Shown here: positions 21,217 through 33,977 of the stretch, piece after piece
Numbering within the stretch: position 1 is the first letter of the stretch
Layout of the letters: each line of letters starts with the position of its first letter
Assembly: GCF_011075055.1 (NCBI RefSeq)
Contig: NC_058148.1
Location: forward strand, 186,001-250,000
Length of the DNA: 64,000 bases
Origin: Mangifera indica
Taxonomy: Eukaryota; Streptophyta; Magnoliopsida; Sapindales; Anacardiaceae
Reading direction: 5' to 3'
Program-made: the position numbers and the translations under genes
The notes under the pieces: generated by a model
What the model saw: the letters and a program-made list of their open reading frames with translations, nothing else
Told to the model about the DNA's origin: nothing
Database searches by the model: none

Positions 21217-23398
21217 TATAACATCCCTCCCCAAAAGTACTACCCTTTAAAAGAGAAATGTTACAAATTAATATCTGAAGTGTCTATTTTGAAAAACTTT
21301 AAAATGAACACATCATTAAAAGCGTTCAAAAATTATTCTGAAAATTCAAAAGCAAACAAAAGATGTATATATCATATATGAAAACTCATCTGAAAACATC
21401 TAAGATCATGAAATAATCATGACATACAACTATGTAACTATCAGAAAACTATATCTGAATAAAGCAACAATATCATACGCATGTAACATAAACCATAAAT
21501 AACATACTCCAGCCCGGATGTATCCTCGCTGACCCAACCTTGCCTTACAACTACCCTGATCACTTATATTTGCAATCATGAAAGGGAAAAAAGTGAGGGA
21601 TAAGAATACCCAATAAAGGGAAAGAAAGAAATAAACTATCGCCCTTTAAGGGAATAATCTAGCTCATTTTTTAGTAGTTGGGTCACATTTTGTCCCATCT
21701 AGTGTCCATTTAATACTTTTTGGAAGTTTACTACAGGGATTCGACACTTCTTTAGGTTTAATCTCTTTTTCTTTCTCTCACTACACCATCTCAGAATTTG
21801 AACTGTGCTCTACCACAAGCGGACCCTACTGTGGATCTATGTTTTACTACAGACTTATCCTACTGCCGACATGCCTTACTGCGAATGGTGTAGTGTAAAG
21901 TACCCTCTCATAATTCGTAGCATGCATGTATTATCTCTTATTGATCTTGCTTCCATCTAAAACTGAAACTCATGTTTGGATCCTTGCTTTCTCTTTAGGC
22001 ATGTGGGATACTATTGCATATTCATAACCCACCAGACCATACTCTTGGGATAACCCCTAACTCCTGAGCCCCAAATTTTCTTTCTTTTTTTTCTTTCCTT
22101 TCATTTTCTTTTCTTCTTTTATTTTTCCTCCTTTCTTGCCAAAAATTGTAATCACTATTCATTTGGTATGACAATCTTTTTGTTCAAGCAATTTAACTGT
22201 CCAAACGGTCTCCAAAACATACAAACTATATATCATTGAAAAAAGGATTCAAAGAGCTCTCCAACGAGCTATAACAGCACACATGATTCATTAGATAAGA
22301 TAGTCAAAATGAGCTTTCTCCAAAAACTATAACTACTATTTATTTGGTAGGGTAGTCTTTTTGTTCAAATAATTTAGCAGTCCAAACGGTCCTCAAATCA
22401 TACAAATTATATATCATTGAAAAGAAGATTCAAAGAGCTTTCCAATGAGCTATAACATTACTCATGATTCATCAGATAAGACAATCAAAGTGTGTTTTCT
22501 CCAAAAACTATAATTACTATTTATTTAGTAGGGCTGTCTTTTTGTTCAAACAATTTAATAATCCAAACAGTCTCTAAATTATACAAACTATATATCATTG
22601 AAAAAAGGATTCAAATAGTTTTCCAAAGAGCTATAACAACACTCATGATTCATTAGATAAAACAATCAAAATGTGAGACGAATTTAGTGGCAAAACTGTA
22701 AATAGTTTTTAACTCTCTACCATAAACAAAATCACGCACATAGATATCCCAAATGACAAAACAACATTTCTCAACTTCAAAATCATTATTTATAATATAA
22801 AGCAAAGAAACCAAAGACATAAAACATGAAACATACCAAGAATGATTCTACTTACATTGTTTCAAGCTAACACTTACCAAGCTTGCTCCCTTCTCTTTGC
22901 CTTACTTGTTTTCTCATCAAGAACCACCTTAAATCAATACCAAAACACACTAACATATTCATATAACATACTACAATATATATAAACATAGGTAAAGGGA
23001 AAAGAAAGAGATTTTTTAGTTACCAAGACTTCCAAAAGTGTTTCCTTTTCTCTTCTTTTCTTTTCTTTCTTTACTTTGTCTTTCAAAACCTTTCAAATCA
23101 TCCCTTTTTTCTTTAAAAACAAAAAAGAAGCATGAAAAAGGCCGAGCTTTCTGGAAAAGATGGGAAAAGAAGATGAAAAATGCCTTTTGGTTTGTCTTTT
23201 AGCTCTTAATATATGTACATACATTTTTTGCTTATTATATATATGTCTTTTTGTAGTTTTCTTCTTTTCTTCTTCTTTTTGTTTTGTTTTATGTATTATA
23301 TATATACATACATTCGAAAATATATATCTATATATACAATGCATCAAAGTAGGGTCAAAAAACATAAATGCCCCTAAAACATATCTGAGGGTATTACA
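21217..23398. mobile_element. Gypsy-like solo LTR nested in the copia element
   Basis: It interrupts the codons between CHRAK and IRKMFTLSN of the copia pre-integrase/integrase. The 5-bp duplication caaac (21212-21216 and 23399-23403) is perfect. The ends are tataacatccctc (TG decayed to TA) and gagggtattaca, in keeping with plant Ty3/gypsy LTRs that start TGTAACA and end TTACA. No internal coding region or second LTR is present, so it is a solo LTR. Open frames inside (for example 23160-23534) are spurious. Confidence 0.82.
22139..22675. repeat. Three tandem 181-bp units inside the solo LTR
   Basis: Units begin at about 22139, 22320 and 22501 with ccaaaaa-ytrtaa and share tttttgttcaa, gtccaaac, tatatatcattgaa and catgattcattagataa. 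Spacing is 181 bases each time. Confidence 0.8.
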
Positions 23399-26125
23399 CA
23401 AACAAATAAGAAAAATGTTTACTTTGAGTAATAATAAATCCAAAGCAAATTTTGATTTGGTTCATTTGGATACATGGGGACCTCATGCAACCTTAACATA
23501 TATTGGAAGCCTCTTATTTCTTTACAATTGTTGACAATCATTCACAAGGAACTTGGATCTATCTAATGAAAACAAGATCAGAGACACCAATATTTGAGCA
23601 TTTTTTAAAATTGATTGAAGTTCAATTCAACAAAAATTTTAAGGAGATTTGACCTAATAATGCTACAAAGTTTTACTCTAAAGAGTTTAGATCTTTTCTT
23701 CTCAAATAAAGGATAACTTATCAAACATTTTACCACTATACATCATAACAAAATAGTGTCGTTGAAAAGAAGCATAGACATTTGTTAGAGGTTGCTCGAA
23801 CAATTAGATTTCAATCAAATTTACCAATAAAACTTTGAGGGGAATGTGTCTTGGTTGTTGTACATATAATTAACATCATTCCCACATTGAAATTAAATGA
23901 CAAGTCTTCTCATGAAATGTTGTTCAATGAAAACCTCACTATAGCCATTTACGAGTCATAGGTTGTTTATGTTATGCATACATCAAACCAAAGCCTTTAG
24001 ATAAGTTTGCTACATAGGCTAGAAAATGCATTTTACTTGACTATATTCTGGGGAAGACATGTTACAGATTGCTTAGCATCGAAACTAGAAAGATAGTTAA
24101 GTCCAAGGATGTCATTTTCTATAAAGGAGTTTTTCTATTTCAGGAAGAAAAAGAAAAGCCACCAAAATCCACGAAATGTTTTACCTATAATTGATTATTG
24201 AATATTTTTCCTTTCAAAAGAAAATAGATGGAATTGAGGATTATAATGCTTACATTGCTAAAGAAAAAAACACAAACACAATTATTGAATCAAATAACAA
24301 CCCAGAAGATGTCATTGATATTGGTAATCATGTTGATAGTGTTCCCAATCGAGAAAGAAATAGACATATTTAAGAAAGAAAATTACCAAAAAAACTAGAG
24401 GATTATGTAATAAGTATATCAAGCTCTCATGCCTTCTCCTCCAATAATCCAACATCTAGTCATAATGGTAAATATTCCATTAACCATTCTTTTTGTCACA
24501 TTAACACTTTGACAGAAAACTTGTTGATCAAACCAAATAGTTTTGAGGAAGTTGTACATGACACCAATTAGTAAAAAGCCATGCGAAAGGAGTTGCAAGC
24601 ATTTCATAATAATGATATATGGAAATTAGTTCAATTGCCCAAAGGAAAAAAAAAAAACAATTGGTAGTTGATAGGTGTACAAAATTAAATATCAACAAGA
24701 CAAGTCCATGGAGCGTTATAAAGCCCAACTTGTTGCGAAAGACTATAATCAAGTTAAAGGGCTAGATTACAATAAGACATTTGCCATATTTGCTCAATTT
24801 GCAATAGTAAAAGGCATTCTAGTTGTTGTAACAATCAAGGGCTAGGAACTTCACCAACTCAATATAGATAATGTTTTTCTTAAGCGTAACTTATAGGAGG
24901 TGTTTGTGAAAGTTCCTCAAAGTCTTGGACCAGTTGAAGACAGTGTTGTTTGCAAGTTGAAAAAATCTCTCTATGGTTTGAAACAAGCTTCGCAATAATA
25001 GTTTGGAAAGTTATCATAAGCCTTTCTCACTTATGGTTTTTCCCAAAGTTTTTTTGATAATTCACTATTCTTTATAAATAATGGATATGAAGAACTCCTT
25101 GTACTTGTATATGTTGATGATATAATTGTTGCAAGATGCAATCTAACTAGTTGTGGAGCTTTCAAAAGCTACCTTCAAACTTGCTTCAATATCAAGGACT
25201 TGGGGCCATTACACTATTTTCTTGGTCTTGAGATATGATGAAATTATGATGAAATCAATATCAACAAATGAAAATATATATATACGACATGGTCAAGAAA
25301 GCTAGAATTGGAAGTCCTAAAGTTATTTCCTCGCTTATCTCTCAATAACATTGACTAGTTATAGATAATAGAGAGATTTTACATGATGCCACCATGTATC
25401 ATTGATTAGTTGGTCAACTGACTTATCTTACATTAACTAAGCCAGACATCACTTATAGTATGCACTTATTTAGTCAATTTCTTTAGACACTGTGGGAACC
25501 ACACATGGAAATAGCCAAAAAAGTTGTTGTCTATATTAGGAACACATTTGACAGAGGCATCTTTTACTCCATGCAAAATAAGCTTCATCTCTAAGCTTAC
25601 TGTGATATCGATTGGAGTGCTTGTCGCACTACCCGATGATTTATCATTGGATTCATTAACTTTCTTAGTCAATTCTATATTACTTGGCGATCAAAGAAAC
25701 AACCCATTATGTCCCTCTTATCCGTTGAAGCTAAATATCAAGCAATGGCAAAAGTAACTAAAGAAACAGTTTAGTTAGCGAATCTCCTTAAGGACATGAT
25801 TGTGACTATTCTAACACCAGTCAATCTTTTTTGTGATAATAAAGCTGTAATGCATATCGATTCCAATTTTGTGTTTCATGAATGTTGTTATGTTTGTATT
25901 CAACATTAAGCCAAATTCCTTCAATTTAGATTTGTTCCACCTAAACAACAGTTAGTAGATATGTTTGCCAAAGCTATTAATACTACTTAATTTCAAAAGA
26001 CTTTTCAAATTATTGGTTTAAAAAAGCTTGACCTATCATAACTTAAGGGAGGCATATTGGACTATCCAAATAAAGGTTTGTGCAAGCTATGATGTGTAAT
26101 CATCACATCAAGACTTGAAGGAGGC

Positions 26126-26394
26126 TATTATAAGTCTTTGCATTCCATTATAAGCATTGATTATATTTCATTAAAATCATTGATCACATTCCTTTTAAAG
26201 ATTTCCTAAGGTCTAGGAAAACAACTAAGTTGATACATTTATATGGTTAAGGACCTCGTTCTCAAGGATTAGTATAATTTGTAATTATAATTATAGTTGC
26301 TTTCTTTTTATTGTCATGACCATAATTTTGTATATATTCATTAAACATATTCATTGAATATATGAACGAGTTTTCATTTATTGTCAATTTTACA
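26126..26394 (+). repeat. Right LTR of the copia element
   Basis: Directly repeats 20203-20472. It ends attttaca, and catcc follows as the likely target duplication. Confidence 0.85.
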
Positions 26395-26465
26395 CATCCT
26401 TTAAAAATGAAAATTTTTACTAACTGAAAATAGTTAGAAACAATGATTTTATGCAATGAATTAAA

Positions 26466-27236
26466 ACACCACAAGATACAAACATTTGATATCTTGATCC
26501 TTCTTAAGGAATTTTATGTCAACCAAGTATTAACTTATTTCAAGCACTAAGTTTGGATTGATTTGGCTTGGATTTGCATTATGCATTAGATTATATGTAT
26601 CAATGTGCATACAAACAATTTCATAAACACCAACAATTCAAGCAATTATCTAATGCAACATAGGTACCATATTAAAATCATTCAAACACATTTATACAAT
26701 CAACTAATACATATTTCAATTAAGAGTGCATGGTTCTTAAATTGGGAACATTAGGCACTTACTTGAGAAAGGTTAATTATCCCAAACTCTTTTTTTTAAT
26801 GAAAACTTATTCAAATTGATCCAATGCTTAAATCTTGTTTATTTTGGAGTTGTCACCAACACAAATTTTCCTTCTATCCTTGATATTTAATGATGTGAAC
26901 AATCTCTAGTTCTCGGTTTTATGTCTTATGAAGTTATTAATTTGATAATTTTTGCTCCTTTCGCTACAAGACATGCCTACAAAAGAATTTCAATTTTTTG
27001 TTTGGTACCTAAATGGTTTGGGTCCACTTGGGTTGGCCTTTAGTGTCTATTTAGGAGCCAAAACCTTTCTTATTGGAATGGTTTGTCATTCCTAATTAGA
27101 CATTTTCTAATTGTATGTCCGATAAAGGCAAATTGTTTGCATTTCAAGTGCAATGAATGGGGATTCTTTAATGGCCTATATGATTTTACAAAAAGGTTTT
27201 CTTGATTGTAATATAGGTCTTCTTTGTTTAATGCAC
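26466..27236 (-). mobile_element. Minus-strand copia remnant, part 1 (gag end to protease)
   Basis: Parallels 18241-19020 base by base over long stretches (gcattagattatatgtatca, caattatctaatgcaac, ttaggcactt, ggttaattatcccaaactc). On the minus strand it gives LNKEDLYYNQENLF and a decayed knuckle, as in the other copy. It continues in 30917-31700 after a 3.7-kb interruption. Confidence 0.6.
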
Positions 27237-30200
27237 TTCTTGTTAGGAGCACTCTAATAGCCAAAATCCGACAAGAGCAATGAAAGGAACATTTTATAAT
27301 TTTTAGACAACACAAAAGTGGTCTAAACTTGGATCCCATTCTAGATAACATCTCACATGAACATGTATTCTTAACCATAGGGTGTTTAAGAATATCATAC
27401 ATGCGTTTGTAAGCTCCACCAATCTTTTCATGAAAAGAAATACACTCTTCAACCAGAGGCAGGGAGGAACTTAGGTATCCACATGAAACTTGAATGGAAT
27501 AGAGGCTAGAAAATATTCATAGTGGACTACTAGGTTATGCAAACGAGCATGAGTTTATGGGTGATGTGAGTTCACCTTTGTATTTTGGTAAAAATGTGTG
27601 AAAAAGGTAAAAAAACGATAACACGTTTCCTTTTATAGACATGCCATGGACAATCATTCAAAATAACAAGAGGAATGGTCTCTAATATTGCATTCCATGA
27701 ATGGATAAGATTTGGATAAAATATTTAAATTTGAATCAGTGTGAATAGGTGTTCTTGTAAGAGGAATGGTCGTTCATGCTCTTAGTAAAAAGGCCAACTA
27801 GGTTTTTCAATCCAAAATAACAAGCCCAATTTAATCACAATTTCACCATAACCTATAAACTTTAGGATCATTATGCTTTGGTCCCTAAGACCTCCCAAGA
27901 TTCAAAACACTCAATTTAGTGTCTAGACCATATCCATCTTGAATAATCTTATGCCTCCTAGTCCAAAATAATTTTTTATATGTGTGCAACTCATAAACTC
28001 TCTATTGAACTAACAATATTTAAATTTAGATTGAATCCAAATATAAACCAAGATTGGCCTTTAGCAAGATATCACGACTACCTAATCAACAGAGTGTTAG
28101 TAAACAACTTTAAAGTCTTGTCAACTTTACGGTTGTATACAATGTGATCCTTTTATTAATGGATATCTCTCAAGGCTAAGACGCAGATACCTGCATATCT
28201 CTGTAAGTCCTTAATATTAATTAATATCTATTAATGATTGAACAATTTTGATCAGACTACAACCCAATCCCATTATGGTCACAAATACAAGTCATCATCG
28301 ATGTCTTTTAGTATTCTCATAAAAGATATTTTTTTCTATACTCAGGAACAAAGTATCCTTTATCAATTTATCATAGTCTCTATATAGATCTCGATATGAT
28401 CAACTATCACCTTTATGGTTATCCCTTTTATGGTGGTATGTCAGGTGACATCAAACCATAACGGTCCTTGTACAAGATGATGTAGCAACCTTAAGTCAAA
28501 AGATCACATACACAAATGAGTTAAAAGATTTATTCCATAGACATTGAAGTAACCATCTATATGGAAATCCTTAATTGGGTTAGTTCGATGGATAAGTCTA
28601 CAACATGCACCCATATATTGCATTAAGCCATGAGTTGATAGCTTCGACACTAGGAACTGATCATTACCTTTCAATGGAATTGTTTAATACTATGATAATT
28701 TCATTATTTTTATTTGTGCCCTTAATCAATGTAACATTGGGATTAGGGATTGTAACACTCACATGTATGACCAAGAATATTCTAGTCTTTTCACTTTGTT
28801 TGCATCCATTTATGTTTATTTGATTAAGTGTTTGTAGAAATTGAGATACATGACCATGTGGGTAGGCCACACATCCATGTATATTATGGCAAGGGGTAAA
28901 ATAGTCTTTTTTTATGTGATTTGTAAAATTTGGCTAAGTCTAAGAGGTATGCACACTCATGTATAGTGGTGCACATGTCTATGTATAGTTAGTGCGTTTG
29001 AATTTTAAATAAGGAGCAGTTTCACGATGTTTTCAAAAACTGTCATTATTGAATAATAGAACACACACCTGTGCATGAACAGTGCACACCTGTGTGTCAT
29101 TAATTTTAGTGAAAATAAAAAAAGTCCAAACGTGTTTGGTTGGACATGTTTCACAAGACTTATCAAAAGTAGAGGGTTTGAGATGTTTGTAAAAGCTTTT
29201 AGGAGTTGAGAAACGCATGAGAATCATAGGAATTTACCTTGCCACATGAAGGTTTTGCATTCAAACTTTAGAAGAAAGGTAAGTAATGTGACCTTTTAAT
29301 TTCGGTTCTTGTTTGATTGAGTTTGATGTTCTTTGGATGGTGGTGGTGGTGGTGGTGGACAAATTAGGGATAAAAAATACTTGTACATCTAGTTATTTCA
29401 TATCTATGAATTATGAGTGATGAATTCTTATTCTATTAATGTATATGTCTATGAAGTTTTAGACATTGATAAGTATTGATTTCTATGTACATAGATTATT
29501 GCATCTTGATCATTAGTTACGGTAATTTGACTATTGTTTTGGATGGTGAATAAGTGGATTAAATTAAGGTTTGATGAGCTGTAATTGTGAAATATTGTTT
29601 AGAGTAAGTGTGACTATTGATTGCATGAAACAAAACCCATAAGTTGTTAATTGATACCAATATGATGATTTGAGATCGCAATAAGGCATGTTAAGGTGTT
29701 TAGAAGTTTACTGGAATGGATTGATTTAAGTACATAGTACAGTAGTGGCTTAAAAATGGTGATTCTGGTGGAGTCGTTTTCTAGAATTTTTTTCTTACCT
29801 CATACGCCTAAGTTCACTCGACATACGGTTGTGTGCTTTTGGGGGAAATTTTCCCTATATAGGTTAATGCTATAGGTGTGTTAAATTGGGGATGGATTCA
29901 CGCTCGTGTAAAATGAGACACATGACCATGTATCATACCTTAATTAATGTACCTGTGTATAAGTCATGCATGACCTTGTGTTAGGGGAGAGTACACCCTC
30001 GTGCATGATGGACACACTCTCGTGTATAGTTAGGGGAAATGAGGAAGAACGTGAGTAAGTTAATAATACTTTATATGAATATAGAAATGACTAATATACC
30101 CTTAAAAAGAGGAATTAGAGGGAAATATAAGTTAAGGCCTTAACAAAGACTATACTTTATAAATTGATTAAGTATGTGTTTGACTATGCATATGACAACA

Positions 30201-30916
30201 TGAAAGGAATATTGGGGTGTCTGACTACGTGGACCACGAAACGGGCTCAGACCGGAGCAATTTTGAGTTGAAACCACCGATAATGTACCATGAGAATCTT
30301 ATCACCAAGTTGTGTGTAACATGGATTCGTCACAAGTTATGTGCAGTGTGATGTATCACCAAGCTATGCATTGTGATTATGTCACTAAGTTATGTGCAAT
30401 GTGACTATGAAATAATAGGGTTAGTCTGTGTGACCTTAACCCTAAGCCTGACTAACACGTGTATAGGGTACACCATATAGAAGACATCAGAGATGTCATG
30501 TTTTTTTATCAAACATCTGGGACATCAACATATATTATTAGATATGAGTCATCGGGATGGCACTAATAGTGATATTAGACACAGGGTCGAGTTAGTTGGT
30601 TGAGCATTTGGGATACCAGAGCAACATATGAAAAACCACAACATGGATAGATATAAGACACTTGGGAAATATTATATGATATTGTGTTATTTGCTTACCT
30701 ACTTATTGAGTGTGTTTCACTCATCGTGTTCCCTTGTGCTTTTGCAAGTAGATTCATTAAGTATGAGGGCAGCAGTGGAGGTAGTAGGTCAGCTCGAGAT
30801 GTTGCATGAGACTAGGGGCTATTTCGTTATGGTTTAATTACATTACTATCTATGTTACTCATGTATTGACTATGGATTTGGATTTATGTGAACTTGTTCT
30901 TTTCAAAAAAATTGTC
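27237..30916. mobile_element. Nested insertion(s), LTR-like, splitting the copia gag remnant
   Basis: By comparison with 18980-19040 the copia sequence breaks after cacttct (about 27240) and resumes near gtcttttggtg (30917). The inserted DNA starts TGTTAGGAGCAC and seems composite: about 27241-28750 and, from TGTAACACTC at 28751, a second LTR-like block. The second block carries many words of the type cacacctgtg and catgtatag, a short array of about 30-bp tcaccaagttatgtgca units (about 30295-30410), and an LTR-like tail (ttgagtgtgtttcactca at about 30704). There are no coding domains. The boundary between the two blocks and the class are uncertain. Confidence 0.45.
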
Positions 30917-31700
30917 TTTTGGTGCCTACCTTGAATTTTTCTAAAATCTTATTTGAGTTTGACAATTTCTTCTTTAATGCATCACTTTTACTTTTGAGAC
31001 TTTATGACTCACTTGATACTAAAATTTTTTCCTTGTTTATCAATTCAAGTTTGTTTTTCATTTGAGTATGTTTATTGATAAAATTTTCATGATCATTTCT
31101 AATATATGTCAATTGTTTTCTTAATGACTTGTTTTTAGCACACATGTATTTGCATTCATCCATTAGACAGTCAAATGTTTCTTATAATTCAATAAATGAC
31201 TAAGAGTTAGAATCACATACCTCTTTTACCGTTTCACTAATGGCTATGAAGCATAAATTTGCTATTTCATTTTCCCACTCACTTCGTTACTTGAGTTATC
31301 GCTTCCACTCTAAGTGCTCGCAAGTACCTTTTTTTTTAACCTCTTATTCTCTTTACCTATCATGAGTTAATAATACTCTTGTCAGATGTGGCTGATTTTC
31401 TGGCATTCGTAGTAAATGATATTATTGTCACTATCCTCTTCATACTTTGATCTCATGAAGTTATTTCCTTTGCTTCTTGAAAAAAAAAATTGTTGAATTT
31501 TCTTACAAGAAGACTTACATCTTCCTCATTCATTAAGGAATCTCTTCTTCTTTGTCCACCTGCAAGGCCTTTTTGGTTTAATTTCCTTTCTCTTTATCTC
31601 ATAGGTCAATAAACTTCCAGTAAGCTCACCTATATCTATATTGTTAAAATCTTTTGAATCTCAAAGAGCGATCACCTTTATGTTCATGTTGGTGATATTC
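30917..31700 (-). mobile_element. Minus-strand copia remnant, part 2 (gag)
   Basis: 30917-31150 matches 19020-19255 (coiled-coil part of gag). Further upstream on the minus strand, near 31680-31490, it reads KVIAL-DSKDFNNIDIGEL then GSLLTYEIKRKE, the conserved 'DL..I..DEL.GSLLTYE' segment of plant copia gag. The frame is broken. Confidence 0.6.
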
Positions 31701-32300
31701 ACTCGGTTTAACGTCTCTCTGGACAGAAAAAATGAAATAAATTATTAGCTGATGAAAATCCCATGTGAATATATCTGAAGAGTTCCATATTATTTGGGTG
31801 CATATGGGCAACAAATCGAAGCTAGAAAATGCTAATTAATTATATGCTTATTTCTAAAATTGGGAAAAAAATGGAAAAGCAGCAACTGACCTCAAAAACA
31901 TGCACGAGAAGGATTGAACTGAAGATATCATCTGCAAGAAGAAAGATGAATCAAAATATGCCGAAGCCTAGAAGGAGAGACCTATCGTCCTTTCGTTTAA
32001 TTAAAGTCGTTGTGGTTCGTATTGCAGTTTTTCCACGCCTATCGTCCTTAAAGAAAATTCACGTTTTCTCATTGGCCAATTACAAGAACAGGTGGATCCC
32101 AATGGATAGCTTTTGCTGAAAACCCAACCTGAGATCTGCTTTTTCTTTTTTTAATTTCTGATTAGACTTCTATCATCATCACTGTTTAACCTTCTAACAG
32201 AATTATTTATTCACCAATAATCCTGCGGTGATACAGTATAATAACTCGAGTGAATAAGGTATTATGATTTTAATTCAAACTCAAACTCACATCAATAAAT
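31701..32300. other. Short spacer before MULE 1
   Basis: No recognisable gene. A 96-codon open frame at 31829-32119 shows no domain. 32292-32300 (tcaataaat) is the probable left target duplication of the MULE. Confidence 0.35.
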
Positions 32301-32570
32301 GGGAAATTATCAAAAATAGTCAAAATATTCTCTCACTAAGTAAAAATGCTCAAAATTACTATTTTAAGCAAAAATATCTAAATTCACTATTCTTAAGCAA
32401 AAATACCCATGACTTTTTTTAAAATGTCAAAATTACCCTTCCCCGCATTTATATAAATCCTCCTCACTCACTATGAGGGGTTAAATGAAATTTTATTAAA
32501 ATTAGGAGGTATTTTGATATTTTACATTATAAGGGCATTTTGATATTTCTTTATTATTTCATAACTTTTT

Positions 32571-33299
32571 CTAAAATGTCAAAATTACCCTTCCTCTCAT
32601 CTATATAAACTCTCATCACTCACTTTTATTACACACACTTCTCATATCACTCAAACACTCACTCTCACTTTCATTTTTATTCAAGATTAATTAATGGGGA
32701 TTCGTTCGGACTGAAGAAGTTCGTATTTTTGAATTCGACTCGAAAAAAGACTATTCATCAAAAAAATGTATTTATACCAATCTTAGCCTAAAACTTAATT
32801 TTATTTCTTAAGTTAGTTTTTATGTTGTAATATAGGGGCAAAATGGATGTTTAACAAATATGGGAGGTTAAATGTAATTTTAGATAAATATAGGGGGTTT
32901 TTGGATATTTTATATTATAAAGGCATTTTGATATTTCTTTATTGTTTCATAACTTTTTCTAAAATATCAAAATTACCCTTCCCCTCTTCTATATAAACCC
33001 TCCTCACTCACTTTTATTACACACACTTCTCATATCACTCAAACACTCACTCTCTCGCTTTCATTTTTATTCAAGATCAATTAGTGGGGATTCGTTCGGA
33101 CCGAAGAAGTTCGTATTTCTGAATTCGATTCGAAAAAAGACTATTCATCAAAAAAAGGTATTTATACCAATCTTAGCCTAAAACTTAATTTTATTTGTTA
33201 AGTTAGTTTTTATGTTGTAATATAGGGGCTAAATGCAATGTTTGACAAATATGGGAGGTTAAATGTAATTTTAGATAAATATGGGGGTTTTTGGATAAT
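32571..33299. repeat. Tandem duplication in the MULE 1 5' region
   Basis: Two direct copies of about 365 bases (about 32571-32940 and 32942-33299) share cactcactttt..acacacttctcatatcac, gggattcgttcgga and gtatttataccaatctt. The equivalent of one copy is seen once, inverted, at about 52680-52930 in MULE 2. Confidence 0.75.
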
Positions 33300-33469
33300 T
33301 TATAATATATAAAGGATTTATATAACATGTTAAGAATAAATAGGTATTGCTTTGATATAAGACAACATACAAGGGTGTTAAATAAAGAAAGAGATAATTG
33401 AGGGGTCAAATAAAATGTTATTAAAATTAGGGGGGCATTTTGATATTAAATATTATAGGCGCATTATAA

Positions 33470-33730
33470 TTGAAATTTTATGTTTTTTCGAGTTTCATCG
33501 TTTTAGGATATATCGACTCGTATTATCCAGATTTCTGAAGAATTTTTCGATTTTTGTCATTCTAGGATATTTCAACTTTTAGAATTCAAAATTCAGTTCC
33601 GTTTTTCTAAATTTCACCATTTTAGGATATATCGACTTATATTTTCCAAATTTCTGAAGAAATTTTTTATTATTGACATTTTAAAGTATTTCAAAGTATA
33701 GAATTTGAATATCTATTTCAAAATATAGAT
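33470..33730. repeat. About two units of the 119-bp MULE satellite
   Basis: Contains aggatatatcgact twice, about 120 bases apart, with the same linking words (tttcgattt, gacattttaaagtatttcaaa) as the arrays at 39713-40560 and 45540-46880. It lies upstream of the MULE 1 transposase. Confidence 0.65.
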
Positions 33731-33977
33731 ATTATAAAAACGTTTTAAATGGAATGTTAAAAACAGATAGATGCATTTTGATATAAGATAACATATGAAA
33801 GTGTTATATAAATTGTTAAATAATTATAGAGGTATAAATAAAATATTAGAAAAATATGAAGAGTTTTTTTTTTTATATTAATAATTGTACGACTGTTTTA
33901 CATAGTTATTATAAATTTTTTTATTATAAATGAATAATTATCTTCAAAAACTTGTCATTGCAGGATTGATAATTAAA

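Larger units (their letters stand above)
20700..26055 (+). pseudogene. Copia gag-pol remnant
   Basis: Pieces in order: protease region at 20728 on (NHIVSNDALLKN, decayed from the usual DSG..HI); GAG-pre-integrase near 21110-21210 (KPCDACHRAK); after the nested LTR, integrase from 23404 (NFDLVHLDTWGPH); the integrase/RT link near 24020-24180 (RKIVKSKDVIFYKGVF); reverse transcriptase near 24585-25140 with NDIWKLVQLPKG, KSLYGLKQAS and VYVDDIIVA; RNase H near 25660-25900 (WRSKKQPIMSLLSVEAKYQ, then CDNKAVMHI). Many stops and shifts, largely C-to-T and G-to-A changes, make it non-functional. Confidence 0.85.
20203..26394 (+). mobile_element. Decayed Ty1/copia retrotransposon with both LTRs
   Basis: LTRs lie at 20203-20472 and 26126-26394 (about 270 bp each, directly repeated), flanked by catct/catcc as a likely 5-bp duplication. 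A primer-binding-like site, TGATATCAGATTAGGG (compare TGGTATCAGAGC), follows the left LTR at 20473. A purine tract, gaaggagg, precedes the right LTR. Between them, protease, integrase, reverse transcriptase and RNase H follow in copia order, all broken. A 2182-bp solo LTR is nested at 21217-23398; without it the element is about 4.0 kb. Confidence 0.88.

Noticed and set aside
23093..23534. Two overlapping frames of over 110 codons
   Set aside because: Opposite-strand translations of a T-rich LTR end; only the last part on the plus strand (from 23404) is real copia integrase.
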